Below are positions 36,195 through 49,700 of a DNA stretch of 64,000 nucleotides, piece by piece. Every line of letters begins with the position of its first letter. The stretch's first letter is position 1. A model generated the notes under the pieces. It ran no database searches. It was not told the origin of the DNA and saw only the letters and a program-made list of their open reading frames with translations. Made by a program: the position numbers and the translations under genes. Source of the stretch: Morinoia aosen (lineage: Eukaryota > Arthropoda > Malacostraca > Amphipoda > Talitridae); the NCBI GenBank assembly GCA_030386875.1, contig CM059562.1, positions 71,360,201 through 71,424,200 of the forward strand. Direction: 5' to 3'.

Positions 36195-36983
36195 ACAACT
36201 AAATTTGATAAACAATTCAATCAAGTTCATTGAATTACACCACATTCCTTAATAACTATCAAGTGTTGCACGAATTTAGATAGAATAAATTGCTTAATTC
36301 AAAAAATACAGTCCATATTCAAAGACGGGATATAAACTCTCTATACAGAACATGAAAAGAGAATATTCATTCAGTACAAAGTTATTACAAAAAATGCGTT
36401 ATGTTCAATGATTAGGAACAGTAAATGGATAATGAATGAATCGGCCACAACTTACACCTCACTAAAAATCTCCCTCATATGGTAAATGTTTACCGATCCT
36501 CGTGTGTCTGCAAGTACTTCCTGCAACAGCTTGGAGATCAGTGCATCTCAATCACTGGAGACAATTCGTACGGTTCTATCAAAATGAAATTATAATAAAA
36601 TTTTACCACACGGCCGCATTTATTAAGTTTATACACGGCCGCAGATCAACGTAACTCGGCCAGTAGAGACAATTCGTACGGTTCAATTAAAATAATTTTT
36701 AACTATTAATATACTTCGGGTTTTACCATTTAATATGTTACATTGGCGCACCCATCGACATTGTATTCGGAGTTTTCCTTCGACTTCTACGCGCATAAAT
36801 AATTCATCACATTTATTATTGCAGTTTGATACAATAGTTATACTAAATATTCGAAAAAATAATATACAGTATGCAACAGAAAAAGTACACTTAGTCTCGT
36901 GCTTTCAACATACATCTTGGTTAAAACTGATTCCAAACTGGGAAGAGTAAATCGTCTGTGACAACTGACGGATTGATTATTCG

Positions 36984-37275
36984 TTAGTTTAAGCCTTCCT
37001 AACTATAATTGTGCCGCAAAGAGTGTAAGGATGAAGGCACCATTAAGTACAGAGTTGAGGGAACGCGTAATTTATGCACAAGGTGTTCCCACACAAAATC
37101 TCCCGCGCATAGAAACAGCGAGTTAAAAAGGAAGACTATGAAACAAGATACAAGTTGAAGGAGGAAGTAACAAGTTCTGATAAACAGGAAATCATTCAAC
37201 CGAAAAATATGGAACTTGACAAAATAAAAACTATTCTATTAAAAAAAACATAGTCAAATCTCAGTACGCGGCCTA
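36984..37275 (-). mobile_element. SINE-like retroposon, copy 6
   Basis: Same block order on the - strand: tail TTAGTTTAAGCC on the + strand, then AAGGCACCATTAAGTACAGA, TGTTCCCACACAAAATC, and the A-rich end near 37250. Diverged at its 5' end; target duplication not found. Confidence 0.7.
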
Positions 37276-37342
37276 TGATTACTAAATAAGTTGAATGAAC
37301 GGAACGGTATCCGCATGAGTTCAAATGCACAAATGAAGTTTA

Positions 37343-37698
37343 AAGATTAGTTTAGTCGTTAGTTTTAGCCTCCCTACCCAGCAACAAATGCGATCCAAAG
37401 AGAGGAAGGAGGAATGCACCATTTAGTATGGAGTTAAGAGAACGCGGAATCTACGCAGAGAGGCATAGAAACTTCAAGTTGTGAAAGAAGATCATGAAAC
37501 AAGACCTAAGTTGAAGAGGAAAGTAGTAGGTGATGAAAAACAGGACAGCAGTGAACCGAAAAGAGGTGGTCCTTAACATAACAAAAACATTTTATTTCAA
37601 CAAAAAGAAGGCTTACCTAACTCTCAGCTCGGGCCCTCACATTGTCCCCTTGGGAGCGCTAATTCCCATAGATGCAATAATTGTATCCCCCTGAGGGG
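37343..37698 (-). mobile_element. SINE-like retroposon, copy 7, full length with 11-bp target duplication
   Basis: AATGAAGTTTA at 37332-37342 is repeated at 37699-37709. Read on the - strand, the element begins CCCCTCAGGGGGATACAATT and ends with GGGAGGCTAAAACTAACGAC and a CTAATCT tail. 356 bp. Confidence 0.88.
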
Positions 37699-39308
37699 AA
37701 TGAAGTTTACATCAAATTTTCAAAAACTGTCAACGAAAATTTACGAGATGCATAATAAAACTCGAGTTTCAATTACGAGAAGTACCCAAGCTAAATATAC
37801 CCAAGCTAAATATACCCAAGACGAGTGCAAGAATCTTGCTTACTCCATAGCAACTCTATCGAGACTCAGAAACATCTCATGAGAGGGTAACACATGACGA
37901 TATTCACAAATATATTATTATTGCCACTCTCATTCTGGCGGCTTAACCTATCGCCTCCCACTGATGACCATAGCCATATGACGAAGTTGAAACATAAGAT
38001 ATGAAGATGGGCCAAAGTTCTTATCTAGTCAGTGCTGACAACAAATTGAAAATGCAAGAAATCAAGCAATCGGTGTGATCATTGAACAGCAGAGAAACAA
38101 ATCCGCAATCAAAAGTACCAGAACAGAGGGCAACAGAAACACATTTAAAAAAAAAAATTAAAGTAACTATTGATAAACGAAATGAGAAACCATGAACATA
38201 ACGATTTGAAGTAAAATATTGACTTAGAGCTGTTCGGAAATGACGAAGAACAATCCAAGAGACGAAAATTGAGTAACGACGTTGGGATATTAGTCATGGA
38301 TGCTAGAGCAGTAGGTCGACGGTACTTGACTCTGGCCTCCACCGTGACAGAGAAAATAAGAACCAACAAAAATAGAAGCATTCTTAAGAGTAAGTTACCC
38401 TCACCAACGCCTCAAATAACAAGTGCATCAGAACATGGGCAGAGTGGCGAGGAACATGACTGAGGTGCGCTGGTTCTCGTAGGTAGAGATGCGTTCACTA
38501 ACTCCATACGCACACGTCGTATACCCATTAACAAGTGTTAGTGATGCGTGGTGTCAAATGAATTTCAGGGTAAAAAGGCACAGCAAAGTTTTCAAGCAAG
38601 ATAAATTGAATCCTTTAAACTTCATTTTGGGCTAGTAGCTCATCACTATAGAGTTCATGAAGGGACGGCACGGAGCTTCGAAAAAAAAAACGCGAATCTG
38701 TTCTGTATAAGAAATGATTTGACTCTGTGCGAGCTACACTGTAGGGAAACTACTCGTCTTCAGCTAACTTTTATGAGTAAATTTTAAAACCTTGCTTCTT
38801 CTGCTCGTATAAACGAATTTCTAATCCTAAAAATTTTCAAGACGTAAATGATTTAGAAACATTTTACGCGGCCATACTAAAAACAGTTAAGACACTTAAT
38901 ATTCACAACAATTCTACCTCATACGATAAAATTTGCATCCATGATACGGGAAGCTCAAAACAGGCAATTATAAGCCTCAACAAAACACACACGACTATTT
39001 ACACATGGGTAATAAATTATAAAATCAGATCATAAAGGTTGTTAGGCTCAACTTCATCGACGCGGCCGCTTCAATTGAAATGAGCAAATTCTCGTGCCGT
39101 GAAGAAGAAACAGAGAAAGAACACTAAAATTTAAACTGAGAAATGTTGAAGGGTTGCGCGAAAACAAACACGAATTAAAGCTAAACAAAGGAAAGGGAGA
39201 AGAAAGTCTGCGTCGCACCGCCTGTGAACACATTAAATGTTTCTCAACTTGTAGGAAATGCTTCAGAGAGCAATACGTCATTCAATCGCAAGGGAATGTC
39301 ACGGCCAT

Positions 39309-39691
39309 TAGATTAGATTAGGTAAGTTAGTGAAAGCCTCCTAAACCATAACAGAAGTATGTCAAAGAGAGGAAAGCGTAAGGTACCATTTAGTATAAAG
39401 TTAAGGGGACGCGGAATTTGTGCACAAGGAGTGTTCCCACATAAGATCCTATGCGCTTAGAGATAGTAAGTTAAGAAGGGAATTTATGAAACAGGTTAAA
39501 AGTTGGGGAAGAAAGTAATAAATGCTGAAAAATAGAACAGCAGTGGACCGAAAAAACCAATAGCCATGGCTAAACGAAAAACCTATACCATTTCAACAAG
39601 AATGCTCACTTAAGCTTGAACTCGGGGCTCCACATCTTTTCCTTGGAAGCTCTAATTCTCACAGATGGAATAGTGGTATTCCCCTTAGGGG
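39309..39691 (-). mobile_element. SINE-like retroposon, copy 8
   Basis: - strand copy with a (TAATC)n tail and a 5' end CCCCTAAGGGGAATACCACT. The flanks TGTCACGGCCATT and TGTCGGTGCATT look like a decayed target duplication. Confidence 0.78.
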
Positions 39692-40059
39692 TGTCGGTGC
39701 ATTGGAAATTTAAAAAAATATTGAGCAATTCTTGAATGTCCCTTAGAAATAAATGCGCAGTAGAACAAATCAGGAGTTGATATACATCCATCACACGAAC
39801 AAGTGTACGATTATTCATACATATCCAAAGAAATTGAAACCTAACCTAACCATGTAGAACAACGATAGAGCCCTATACAACATCAGGAATATCCCATCAT
39901 ATTTACTGAATTTTCAGACATCCCACACACGAATTAACAAAGTCGTTGTCATGCACACTAATTATGCTACATAACTGGAAGAGGTATAGAAAATAAAACC
40001 CCACTCAACATTACGTAGTCGAGGTGGACTTGAGAGAGCTGTACCAAGATCGCCTAAAA

Positions 40060-40426
40060 GATTGGATTAGATTAGATTAGATTAATAGTTAGTTTAAGCC
40101 TCCCTATCCGCAACAAAGGCTATTTAAAGAGAGGAAGGAAGAAGGCACCATTTAGTTTGGAGTTGAGGAAATACGGAATCTATGCAGAAAGGTGCACAGA
40201 AACAGAAAGCTAAGAAAGAAGATCATGAAAAAAGAAAAAGTTGAAGAAAGTAGTAGGTGCTGAAAAACAGGACAGCAGTGAACCGAAAAAAGATAGTCCG
40301 TAACAAAACAAAAACCTATTCTATTATAACAAAAAAAATCCTACCTAACCTTTAGCTCAGGCCCTTACATAATCCCCCTGGGAGCGCTAATTCCCATAGA
40401 CACAATAGTTGTATCCCACTGAGGGG
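40060..40426 (-). mobile_element. SINE-like retroposon, copy 9, full length with 13-bp target duplication
   Basis: AGATCGCCTAAAA at 40047-40059 recurs exactly at 40427-40439. The 367-bp insert, read on the - strand, starts CCCCTCAGTGGGATACAACT and ends with four TAATC units. This is the best reference copy for the family. Confidence 0.9.
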
Positions 40427-42034
40427 AGATCGCCTAAAAATGTCTGAGTCAGGAGCTCCTCTCGTTGTGCTGGTGTAATGATAAAAGTCCATGTCACAGC
40501 CTCATCTGCATCCCGCACACGTCCCCAAAACCAGTTCTTGTCCTCAATGCAATCCTGTAATGAATTTACAATGCAATTTGAAAATGATGAAATCTGCAGA
40601 TTATTCAAACTCTCACAACACAGAAAGTGTTTTTTTCATTTTTCCATTTTATTAAGATTGGACATGCTTCAAGATATATGTGCAGCCGATGAGTGTTAAC
40701 AGGTCTTCATCATTTTCCAAGTTCCTCGGCATTTAGCTGAATTTATTCTAAAAACTCGGACAAAAAATTTAAAGTTGAAGTAACATAGGCTTTGTGCTAA
40801 TTCTCACGTGCTGGCTCAGTTTCATACACCTGATGCAAATAGTACCGTACAACATTGCTACTCAAACCAAAGAATAAGTTTGTTTGTTGTATCAGAAATG
40901 CATTTTGCCGATGCGCAAGGGCAATACACCGACTTCGCGACAAGCAAGTCTCAGGAGTGAACACACACACACACTGAACATTTACAAAAATGCCCAGATT
41001 AGAACACCTTAGAATAACACAACATGAAAAAATTATACAGATAAGATTATAGAGGATTTTTCTCAGTAACTCACAAATTATTACGAATTTTATAGAAGAA
41101 TTGAAAGATGCATCTTGAAAGGAATTATTTCATTAAAAGTCCACGCATCGTGTAATAAAAGAAGAATAACAAAATAGCGGATGAACGATGGAAGTTACCA
41201 CAAATGGTTCGTCGGCAATGCATTTTGAAGGACAGCGAAGAAAATAACACTAAAGCCTATCTAACTTGAGCACCAAATCTATCACTGTACTCCTAGAATC
41301 AATGCTATCAGTATTTGTAATAGATAGCTTAAGTTATCTATGGAGAACCTTGAATCTGCATGTGATGGGAACGAAGGGGTGACATAGTCCGATTTTCACC
41401 AAGAAAACGTTCATAGCCCCTACCAGCCTTCCAAGAATAACGATATGCACAACTTAAACAGAAACAGTGAACATTTTGATGAGATAGCACATTAAATTAT
41501 CACGTGGACTGACATTGTTGTTCGTGATTCGTAATCTCACGAGGGAGATCGAGAAACTAGGAGCATAAGAAAAACGAAGCCTTCCTGATTTCAGAACTTA
41601 ACGAACATCTCAAATTACCTCTGTCGTAGAATTAAGAGCGATATATGTCAGTTGCCGGACGGAAGTTTACGCAAACATAAAAAATAAATCCATGTTTTTG
41701 ACAAATACTTTTAAAGGGAGGAAGGAGCCTTCTCCAGCTAGCGTTCTAAACTAAAACGGGAAATGGATAGCAAACATATGCACGATGCTTGAATAGACTC
41801 GTCAAGAAGCACCAGACCAGAAACAAGATTTACTCTCGAACCTAGCAGAGAAGAGCAACAGGACTGTTCGTCAACCTCATGCCTCTTTCTCACTAGCACA
41901 CACACCTTTTGTTTGTGCACAGCTAACCTGGCGATTAACTGCCATTATTAGCTTTTTAACATAGTTTGATCCAACGCTATTTTGCTTAACAAGGTTCGGA
42001 TTGAAAGTTGTTGCAAGCATCTTTCATCAAAAGC

Positions 42035-42320
42035 GTTCCCAAAACAGGAGAGAAAGAAGCATCATTTTGCACGGAATTCAGAGGAACAAGGAATCTATAC
42101 ACAAAGTGGACTCTTACATAATATTCTCACTGTATAGAAACAGAAAGATAGAAAAGAAGTTTAAGAAATAAGATAAAAATTGAAGAAAAAAAGTAGTAGG
42201 TGCTGAAAAACAGGCAGCAGTGTGAAAAAAAATTTACCGTAAGAAAACAAAAATCATTCTACTTCAACAAAAGGCCTATCTAACCATCAGCTTAAGACCT
42301 ACTTTCCCCCAGGTAACACG
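42035..42320 (-). mobile_element. SINE-like retroposon, copy 10, diverged
   Basis: Retains AGGTGCTGAAAAACAGGCAG, TTCTACTTCAACAAAAGGCC and TTCCCCCAGGTAACACGGAA in family order on the + strand. Both ends are degraded. Confidence 0.65.
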
Positions 42321-42465
42321 GAATCCCAGTTTGCTTCATAAATCGAAATCGTATTATGCCACACAGATATGAAATTGCAAGAGACGTGAGAGGACGGAAA
42401 TCTAAAATGAAAAATGAAGCAAGAAATACAGGGAAATACAACCACATGACAACAATGGATTGAGA

Positions 42466-42559
42466 TTTCATCATCATATTTCACCATTATATTTAACCAT
42501 TATATTTCATCATTATATTTCACCAGTAAATTTCATTATTATATTTCACCATTATATTT
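42466..42559. repeat. 15-bp tandem repeat
   Basis: Six to seven copies of an AT-rich 15-base unit (CATTATATTTCACCA and variants). Confidence 0.75.
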
Positions 42560-43274
42560 GCAAGAGGTGAAGTTATCACACGACTTCGATAATGGGATTT
42601 GATGAGGTCCTCATTTTTCCATCTGATTTTCATCACACCACAGGCACATTGCAAACGCATGAAAGTTTACAGTCATACAAATAATCGTTATATATGCATC
42701 GAATTGTCTACAGAGTTTACAAGCTTTTGTCTCTCCATAAAAATAATTAAAGGTATCTAGAAGCCAAAAATATGTACTGAACGAAAAACGACAAATAATA
42801 AAAAGAAAGGGCAATAGAAGTCGCTATAAATAAAAGTGAATTACAGATACGAGATGAACGCTAATGAATAGCCATTTATCCATTTTTTTGCAGCAAATAA
42901 AAATGAAGAAAATGGTCATGAAGAATAGGAACTATTAGAAATATGAACAAAAACTGACTAATAAATCACACAGCAAAAGATAGGGACCACATAACGATCA
43001 CACCAACAACTCACATGAACACGGACTGCAAGAAATTTTTTCTATAAAAAATACTAACATTGATGCATGATTCATATGCATATAAAAACACCAAGGAATG
43101 TTGATATATTTTGAGAAACTCTTTAAAACCACTACACAAAAATGATGTTTTCATTAACACGATTATACAGCATTAAATCCTTGAGAATTTCAAGAGGGCT
43201 TCTCTACAGAAACGACGGACATACCTGGTGTTCAGACACACAACACCGCCACTGTGACACGAGTGTTGCTGATT

Positions 43275-43308
43275 AGAGAAAGAAAGAGAGAGAGCGAGAG
43301 AGAGAGAA
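43275..43308. repeat. (AG)n microsatellite
   Basis: Interrupted AG run (AGAAAGAAAGAGAGAGAGCG, then AGAGAGAGAG), about 330 bases downstream of the zinc transporter stop. Confidence 0.8.
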
Positions 43309-43642
43309 TACCCTTAGAGAATAACACTGTATCGTTGTCCGTCTCTTATCACATTTCCATCTAAATCCCCACTCAGTCATCGTTGTCCGTCTCTTCCCAC
43401 ATCATCTAAATTCCCAGTAAGTCAAAACAACGTAGGTTACTCGTTGCCATAATTTCTGTACAGCACTAACTTCTGAACAACCCCAGCACGATCGCACTGC
43501 GAACACTTGTTCAACAACGGCAACAAGGTAATCCACTAAAACAGCGTAGCACGGCTCGGCTCAAGAACCAACAACGGCAACAAGATAACACACTACGCAG
43601 GGTCGCAAGGCAAGAACAACACTAGGCCAGAAGACGGCGAGG

Positions 43643-43788
43643 TCAAGGAAGGGGCTGGCACTGGTTGCAGTTGTCCATGAGGTGAGAGTTGTAGCGCTCC
43701 ACCTGGATGGTGGTGTGGTAAATGTGGTGTCGGTAGCGCACGACGCGCTGCGCCGCGCGCAGCACTGTATCCGATTCGCTGTCTGGAC
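43643..43788 (-). CDS. ZnT2-like: ZnT exon 8 (last coding): cytoplasmic domain end, CxxC
   Basis: Acceptor TTTGTTCGCAG; two bases complete Gly360. Encodes [20 protein letters not shown], then [20 protein letters not shown] and NQCQPLP, stop TGA at 43645-43643. Aligns with the ZnT2/ZnT8 cytoplasmic fold end (HTVTIQIE...C..C). The CxxC pair (400, 403) corresponds to the Zn-binding cysteines of the ZnT8 C-terminus. No canonical AATAAA is seen on this strand for almost 3 kb downstream. Confidence 0.9.
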
Positions 43789-46700
43789 CTGCGAACAAAG
43801 ACAGCTTTTTAGTGAGAGTTGTAATAGGAAATGGTTCTTTCAATATGTTTTTAATTTTATAAAAAGACCCCGGTTTTCAGTTTTCAGTTCGTTTAAATTA
43901 GAATTACAAGTTAAGTAAGAAAAAGTCCGTTTTCATGTTTGCCCTTTTGTACATTCTCAAAATTGTACATTCTCATGCTTGCTCTTCTTATGAAAGAACT
44001 CAATGTTATGACCATAGAAGTTATTTTCAGTACGTGAAAACATACAAATTTCTGAGTAATTACGGAAACTCCTCTCAGCATGCTGTTATGCAAACTGCTA
44101 GTGCTTTAGCAGTAAAGCCCACGTATACCGACGCACAACGCACACAACTGTGTTTATGAACCACATACGAGAGATAGTTGCTTTAACTTTCAGTATACTA
44201 GACTCTTGTATTTTAGAATCTTAATTTTACAACAGAAACCTATTTTCCTCCACGTAAAACCTTTACATATCTCAGGCATAAGGAAATACAAGTTGCAAGG
44301 GTATTATTAACACCAAGCGTTGACAACCTACTCAACACAATATAGAAATGTATCATAGGTACATGAAAACACAAATCCCCCGGGCGCTATCAATACAACG
44401 AGCTGACGAATTACTCAACTAAATACAAAAATGTATTATAGGTGCATGAAAATAAGACCACAGAGAGCTAACAACACCACGTGCTGACGAATATGCCACC
44501 GACCTACTTAACACAAAATAGAAATGTATCATAGCTACCTGACGATACAAATCTTCGGGGGTATTATCAAAACCACGTGCTGACGACCAACCAACACAAC
44601 ATAGAAGACACCTGACCTATGGCTATGTGGACAGAGAGGGCATTCTTGTCGACGGTGAGGGACCAGACGTGGAGGCTGTGCACCATCTTCACCCCAGGGA
44701 TGGCGGCGAGGTTGGCAGAAATGGCGTTGTAGTCCACGCCAGGCGGCACGCCCTCCATCAGCACGCGCCCGATGTCCCGAATGATGGGCACCGTCGTGAT
44801 CATCACCAGCACCGAGAAGATGAACGTACAGATCGGGTCTGCTATCTTGTACTCGGGCTGCTCAACACACAAAACAGATATTCAAAAAGCAGAAATTCGG
44901 AAAACAGAGATTCAAAAACCATAAATTCAAAAATCAGATTAAAAAAACAGATGTTCAATAAACAGAGGTTCAATAACTAGAGATTAAAAAAAACAATCAA
45001 AAACATATTAAAAAAAAACAGAGAATGCACGAAAATTTTGCTCATTACATGCTGGCCAGAGATGAATTACATAAAGGAGAACTCCAATTTGAACAAAAAA
45101 GATTCTATATTCACCCCAGCACACATACACGCCCCTTTCCGCACATATAGTCTCATAACCCCCTCCAAACACAACGTAAGAACAACACTCCACTAATCCC
45201 AATTGACACAAAAGAATCTCACATAAAAGCGGATGACGTAGGCTGCGATGAGCACTCCAATGCTCTGGAGGAGGTCGCCTATGACGTGGATAAAGGCAGC
45301 TCGGATGTTGATGTCCCCGCTGCCGGGGTTGTGTGGCTGTGCGTTATTGGTGTCTGTGCTGTTGATGGAACCTGTGGACGATGCTGAGCTGTTCTGCAGA
45401 GACTGGGTCGAGTCCACGTTCACTATGTGGTCGGTGCCAGCTGTCACAAAACAGTAGCAAAAGTGAGTGATGTAAGGCCATAGCTACACCTGCATAAACG
45501 GTTCACGATGCGAGTGAAGGCTACAGACGAGCAGAAGCATACTCGTATCACAGAGCACAAAATACTGGTGTGGAAGGTATTAGTTTAATTCCAAATATAT
45601 ACGTCAGGTGAGCTAGATTCCAATAATTTATTCTTCGTTTGGATCAGATCACACAAGGTAGTTCAAGTCCCCCCCCCCCTTCAAAGTACAACAAAGGTAT
45701 ACGAAAGAAAGGAAGGCACCCTTTAGAATGGTATTAAGGAAACGTGGAATCTATCCACAAGGTGTGTTCCCACACGAGATTTCCTGTACATAGACACAGT
45801 AAGTCAGGAGGTAATTCATGAAACAAGATAGAAGTTGAAGAAGAAAGTATTAGATACTGAAACATCAGACAGCAGAGATCCGAAAAAGGATGATCAGTAA
45901 CATGACAAAAACATCTATTCTAACAAAAAACAAGGCCTACCTAACCTTCAGCTCAGGACCTCACTTCCCCCCCCCCCCCCCTCCAGGGGGCCCTAATTCC
46001 AATTATTTTTTATTCAGAATGCAACAGTAACAACAGTAATAACAGAGGGCAGATTTAGTCCAAAGAGGGAGCTATTTAGTCCTCTTGCCACTGTATTGGC
46101 GGTGAGCAAGCGCTAAAATCCAGCATGTGCTAGAAAAACGAAATGAAAGATTCTAATCATCTTCAAGATTTCTTATCTTGAACAACAATAATAACACTAT
46201 CCAATACGTATTGAATACAACTTACAAAGTAATATAAGTATCATGCGTAAGAAGTACAAATAAAATGTAGAACAATATTAGAAACTCGTACATAAAATTG
46301 GGAAGTAACTGCTGTTTAGTAGCAGTAAAAAAGCAATAAATGCAATATCACACACAAGATCTACAGTCACAAGCCAGTAAAGAAGCAACAAAGGCAATAC
46401 CACACACAAGATCTACAGTCACAAGCCAGTAAAGAAGCAGCAAAAGCAATACCACACACAAGATCTACAGTCACAAGCCAGTAAAGAAGCAACAAAGGCA
46501 ATACCACACACAAGATCTAGTCACAAGCCAGTAAAGAAGCAACAAAGGCAATACCACACACAAGATCTAGTCACAAGCCAGTAAAGAAGCAACAAAGGCT
46601 ATATCACACACAAAATCTACTGTCACGAGCCAGTAAAGAAGCAACAAAGGCAATACCACACACAAGATCTACTGTCACAAGCCAGTAAAGAAGCAACAAA

Positions 46701-49700
46701 GGCTATACCACACACAAGATCTACTGTCACAAGCCAGTAAAGAAGCAACAAAGGCAATACAACACACAAGATCTAGTCACAAGCCAGTAAAGAAGCAACA
46801 AAGGCAATACCACACACAAAATCTACTGTCACGAGCCAGTAAAGAAGCAACAAAGGCAATACCACACACAAGATCTACTGTCACAAGCCAGTAAAGAAGC
46901 AACAAAGGCAATACCACACACAAGATCTACTGTCACGAGCCAGTTGAGAAGCAACAAAAGCAATCCCACACAAAAGATCTACTGTCACGAACCAGTAAAG
47001 AAGCAACACCAACCATGCGCCGGCGTGTTGTTGTGTCCGCCATGACCGTGTCCACCGTGGCCGTGACCGCCGTGGCTGTGACCATGTCCGCCTCCCAGAC
47101 CGTGGCTGTGGCCGTGTCCTCCGCTGCCGGCGTGCAGCACCAGGCCCAGTCTGCCATAGTTAACATGCACGTCATTCACGGTTGTCATTTGAGTTTGAAT
47201 GTACACACGATAAAATTCTATATAGATCAGAAAACTAAAAAAATATGCAGTTCAAATCAGAATAAAGCAAAAGCCTAAATAAAGCAAAACCACCAATAGT
47301 AGAGCAATAGACTAAAAAATAACGAAATATGGACTGAAAACCAAAATTTGATCAGAAAAATCACAAAAAGACCAAAAAATCCAATAAATTCAAAAAGCAT
47401 GAATACCAAAACAAGAGAAAAAACAACGAGAAAAACTTGAATAATAACCAAAAACATCAAATAAAATACAAAACATAAAAAATCAGAAAGCACAAAAGCA
47501 GTATCATGTCTAGGATTTTCTTGAAAGCTTTGGAGCTTTCAGATTTTTTTCAAGCCAGCATTGTCGCCACCAGTTTGCAAAAACTCTTTCCCAACATATT
47601 CTTCTCTTTGTAGTTCCAAATTTTCCGCACCTTCAAATATTCAGAGAAAAAAAACTTTTTTAGGAATGATAAAATTCCACGAATAAAGTCTACCTTTGCT
47701 TGAAATGTCCTTCAAAAATCAGCTCTGAAAGTGAGCTAGTCAAATGCAGTCTAGTACAGACTGATGAAATACTGAATTTCATGGATATCCTAAAGTTGGT
47801 AACTATTCTTAGTTCAGGTAAAAATTTTCATCCTAAAAAATTAAGCAATTTTAAAAAGTTCTCAAGTGAATAAAAGCTGTATCCTCAAATTTGAACATCC
47901 ACATAAATGTGTTGACTATTTTCATATACAACCTCTGCTCACAAAACTTCCTCAACAAACTATACGCAACACATATATGTGGTAATCTATACTACATAAT
48001 AAGAGCCGCGTCCGTCCGTCGGTCGGTCGGTCTGTCCGAAGCCAGCCTGCAGTGTGTGATGAGCGTATCTGTGATACAAGCTCCAGCCCTATATATTTTG
48101 ACGGGCCGTGTTCACGCGGCCTCATCTACTCTCGAGAGATTGTATTTTTTTAAATTCTTACGGCCTTTCTCTCATTTCGCCCTCTTTTTTATTTCAAATA
48201 AAGGGGGTAGACTACATAGTGAAATAATAAAAACAAAAGGGCAACAAAGCTCTGAGTTGCTTACACAATGTTCATGACAACCCCGATAGCAGCAATGATG
48301 ATCATGATGTCAGCCTCAACTTCGAAGTCCATGGTGATGACCCTCTCCACAGCAGCGTACACCAGCACGCCCGTGATGAGCCAGATGAGCAGCACGCTGA
48401 TCATTGCACCGAGGATCTCTGCACACACAAACACCCAGCATTACAAAGTGCAACTCAAAGGTTATGAAATGAAGTAATAATCTGCATGTGAACATTTTAA
48501 ACGCTTGAGTTCCACGTTTTAAGTTTAACTTATATCTCATAACAGCACTGATGATGCACAGTAGTTTCAAATTCCAAATCATGATGAATTAAAATGTTCA
48601 TCTGTACAATGGTTTTTCTTTTAATCATAAAAACGTGATTAGCAGAAAAATAACATGAAATTTTTGTTCACATGGTTTTAGCATATAAAAGTTAGTCATA
48701 TCCTCATTAAAATCAAGATAGCTAAATAATTTCATCAATGAATAGAAATATTTGTTTCCTATGAGTACACAAGATATTCTTAGAGGAAACTCTTAGACTA
48801 TGAAGGCAGGAAAGAAGAAGTGACTAAATTCCAACTTCAATATGACAACAATGCAAGTATCATAATTATGTAGCACAAAATCACAAAGAAGAGTTAAATT
48901 ATTTTCAGATAAAATTCTAGAGAAATGTCAAAACTATATTAGCACACTCCCAAACCTAATCAAAATTTTACTACCAATTTCCAGGTTGTCCTTTCAATGC
49001 TCCAAGAGCTGCCACAACAGAACTCAGTATGTACGATACTAGCTCGTTTACAGAAGGCTGTGATTCTTGCTTGCGAGTGCAACAAGTGCCAACATCTTGC
49101 ACATGGAATAAACCATGATGTAAACTGCTGATAGGAAACTATTCTTCAAGATGATCTAACTCATTAATGATCAAATAATAAGAAACTACAGTTTCAGCAT
49201 GGATAAAATTTCTTGCAAGCCAAGTGTTCTAAACCTACTAGCATTGAACTGTTTCCTTACTTCCTTAATTTCCTTACTAATCCCGTAAATTTCATTCACT
49301 GTAACTCAAACTTGAAGCAATGGAATCAATGAAATCAAACGCAATTGTACAAGTAAATTGGTACCAACGCAAAAGATACATTTTCTGAAAATAGTTGAAA
49401 AAATATCCTCTACACTGCGTGATAGTGACAAGAAAGTTGTAATCTGATACCCACAAATACTTCACATCAAACATAAACATGTGAGACACTTTCAACAACA
49501 ATTAATGGAGAAACTACAAGATGTTGACATTTCTATTGCTTTTGGCGTTCCATATCAAAAAATGAGAACCATCAACAGTCCAGTACACTGCTCTGAAAAT
49601 TGAAAGAACTCAAGAATATGAATCTTTTTTGACAGGTCTAGTAATATTGATTGGGCTTCAACGATCAAGAATTCTTTTTTCAATAGCTAAGATTCCAACT

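Noticed and set aside
46318-47007. Regularly spaced repeats resembling a CRISPR array
   Set aside because: Whole 49-53-bp units repeat without unique spacers, inside an intron of an animal gene: a minisatellite.
47990-48245. Helitron
   Set aside because: Only the 5' resemblance is present; no hairpin plus CTRRT end and no A/T insertion site could be shown. Kept only as a low-confidence remnant.
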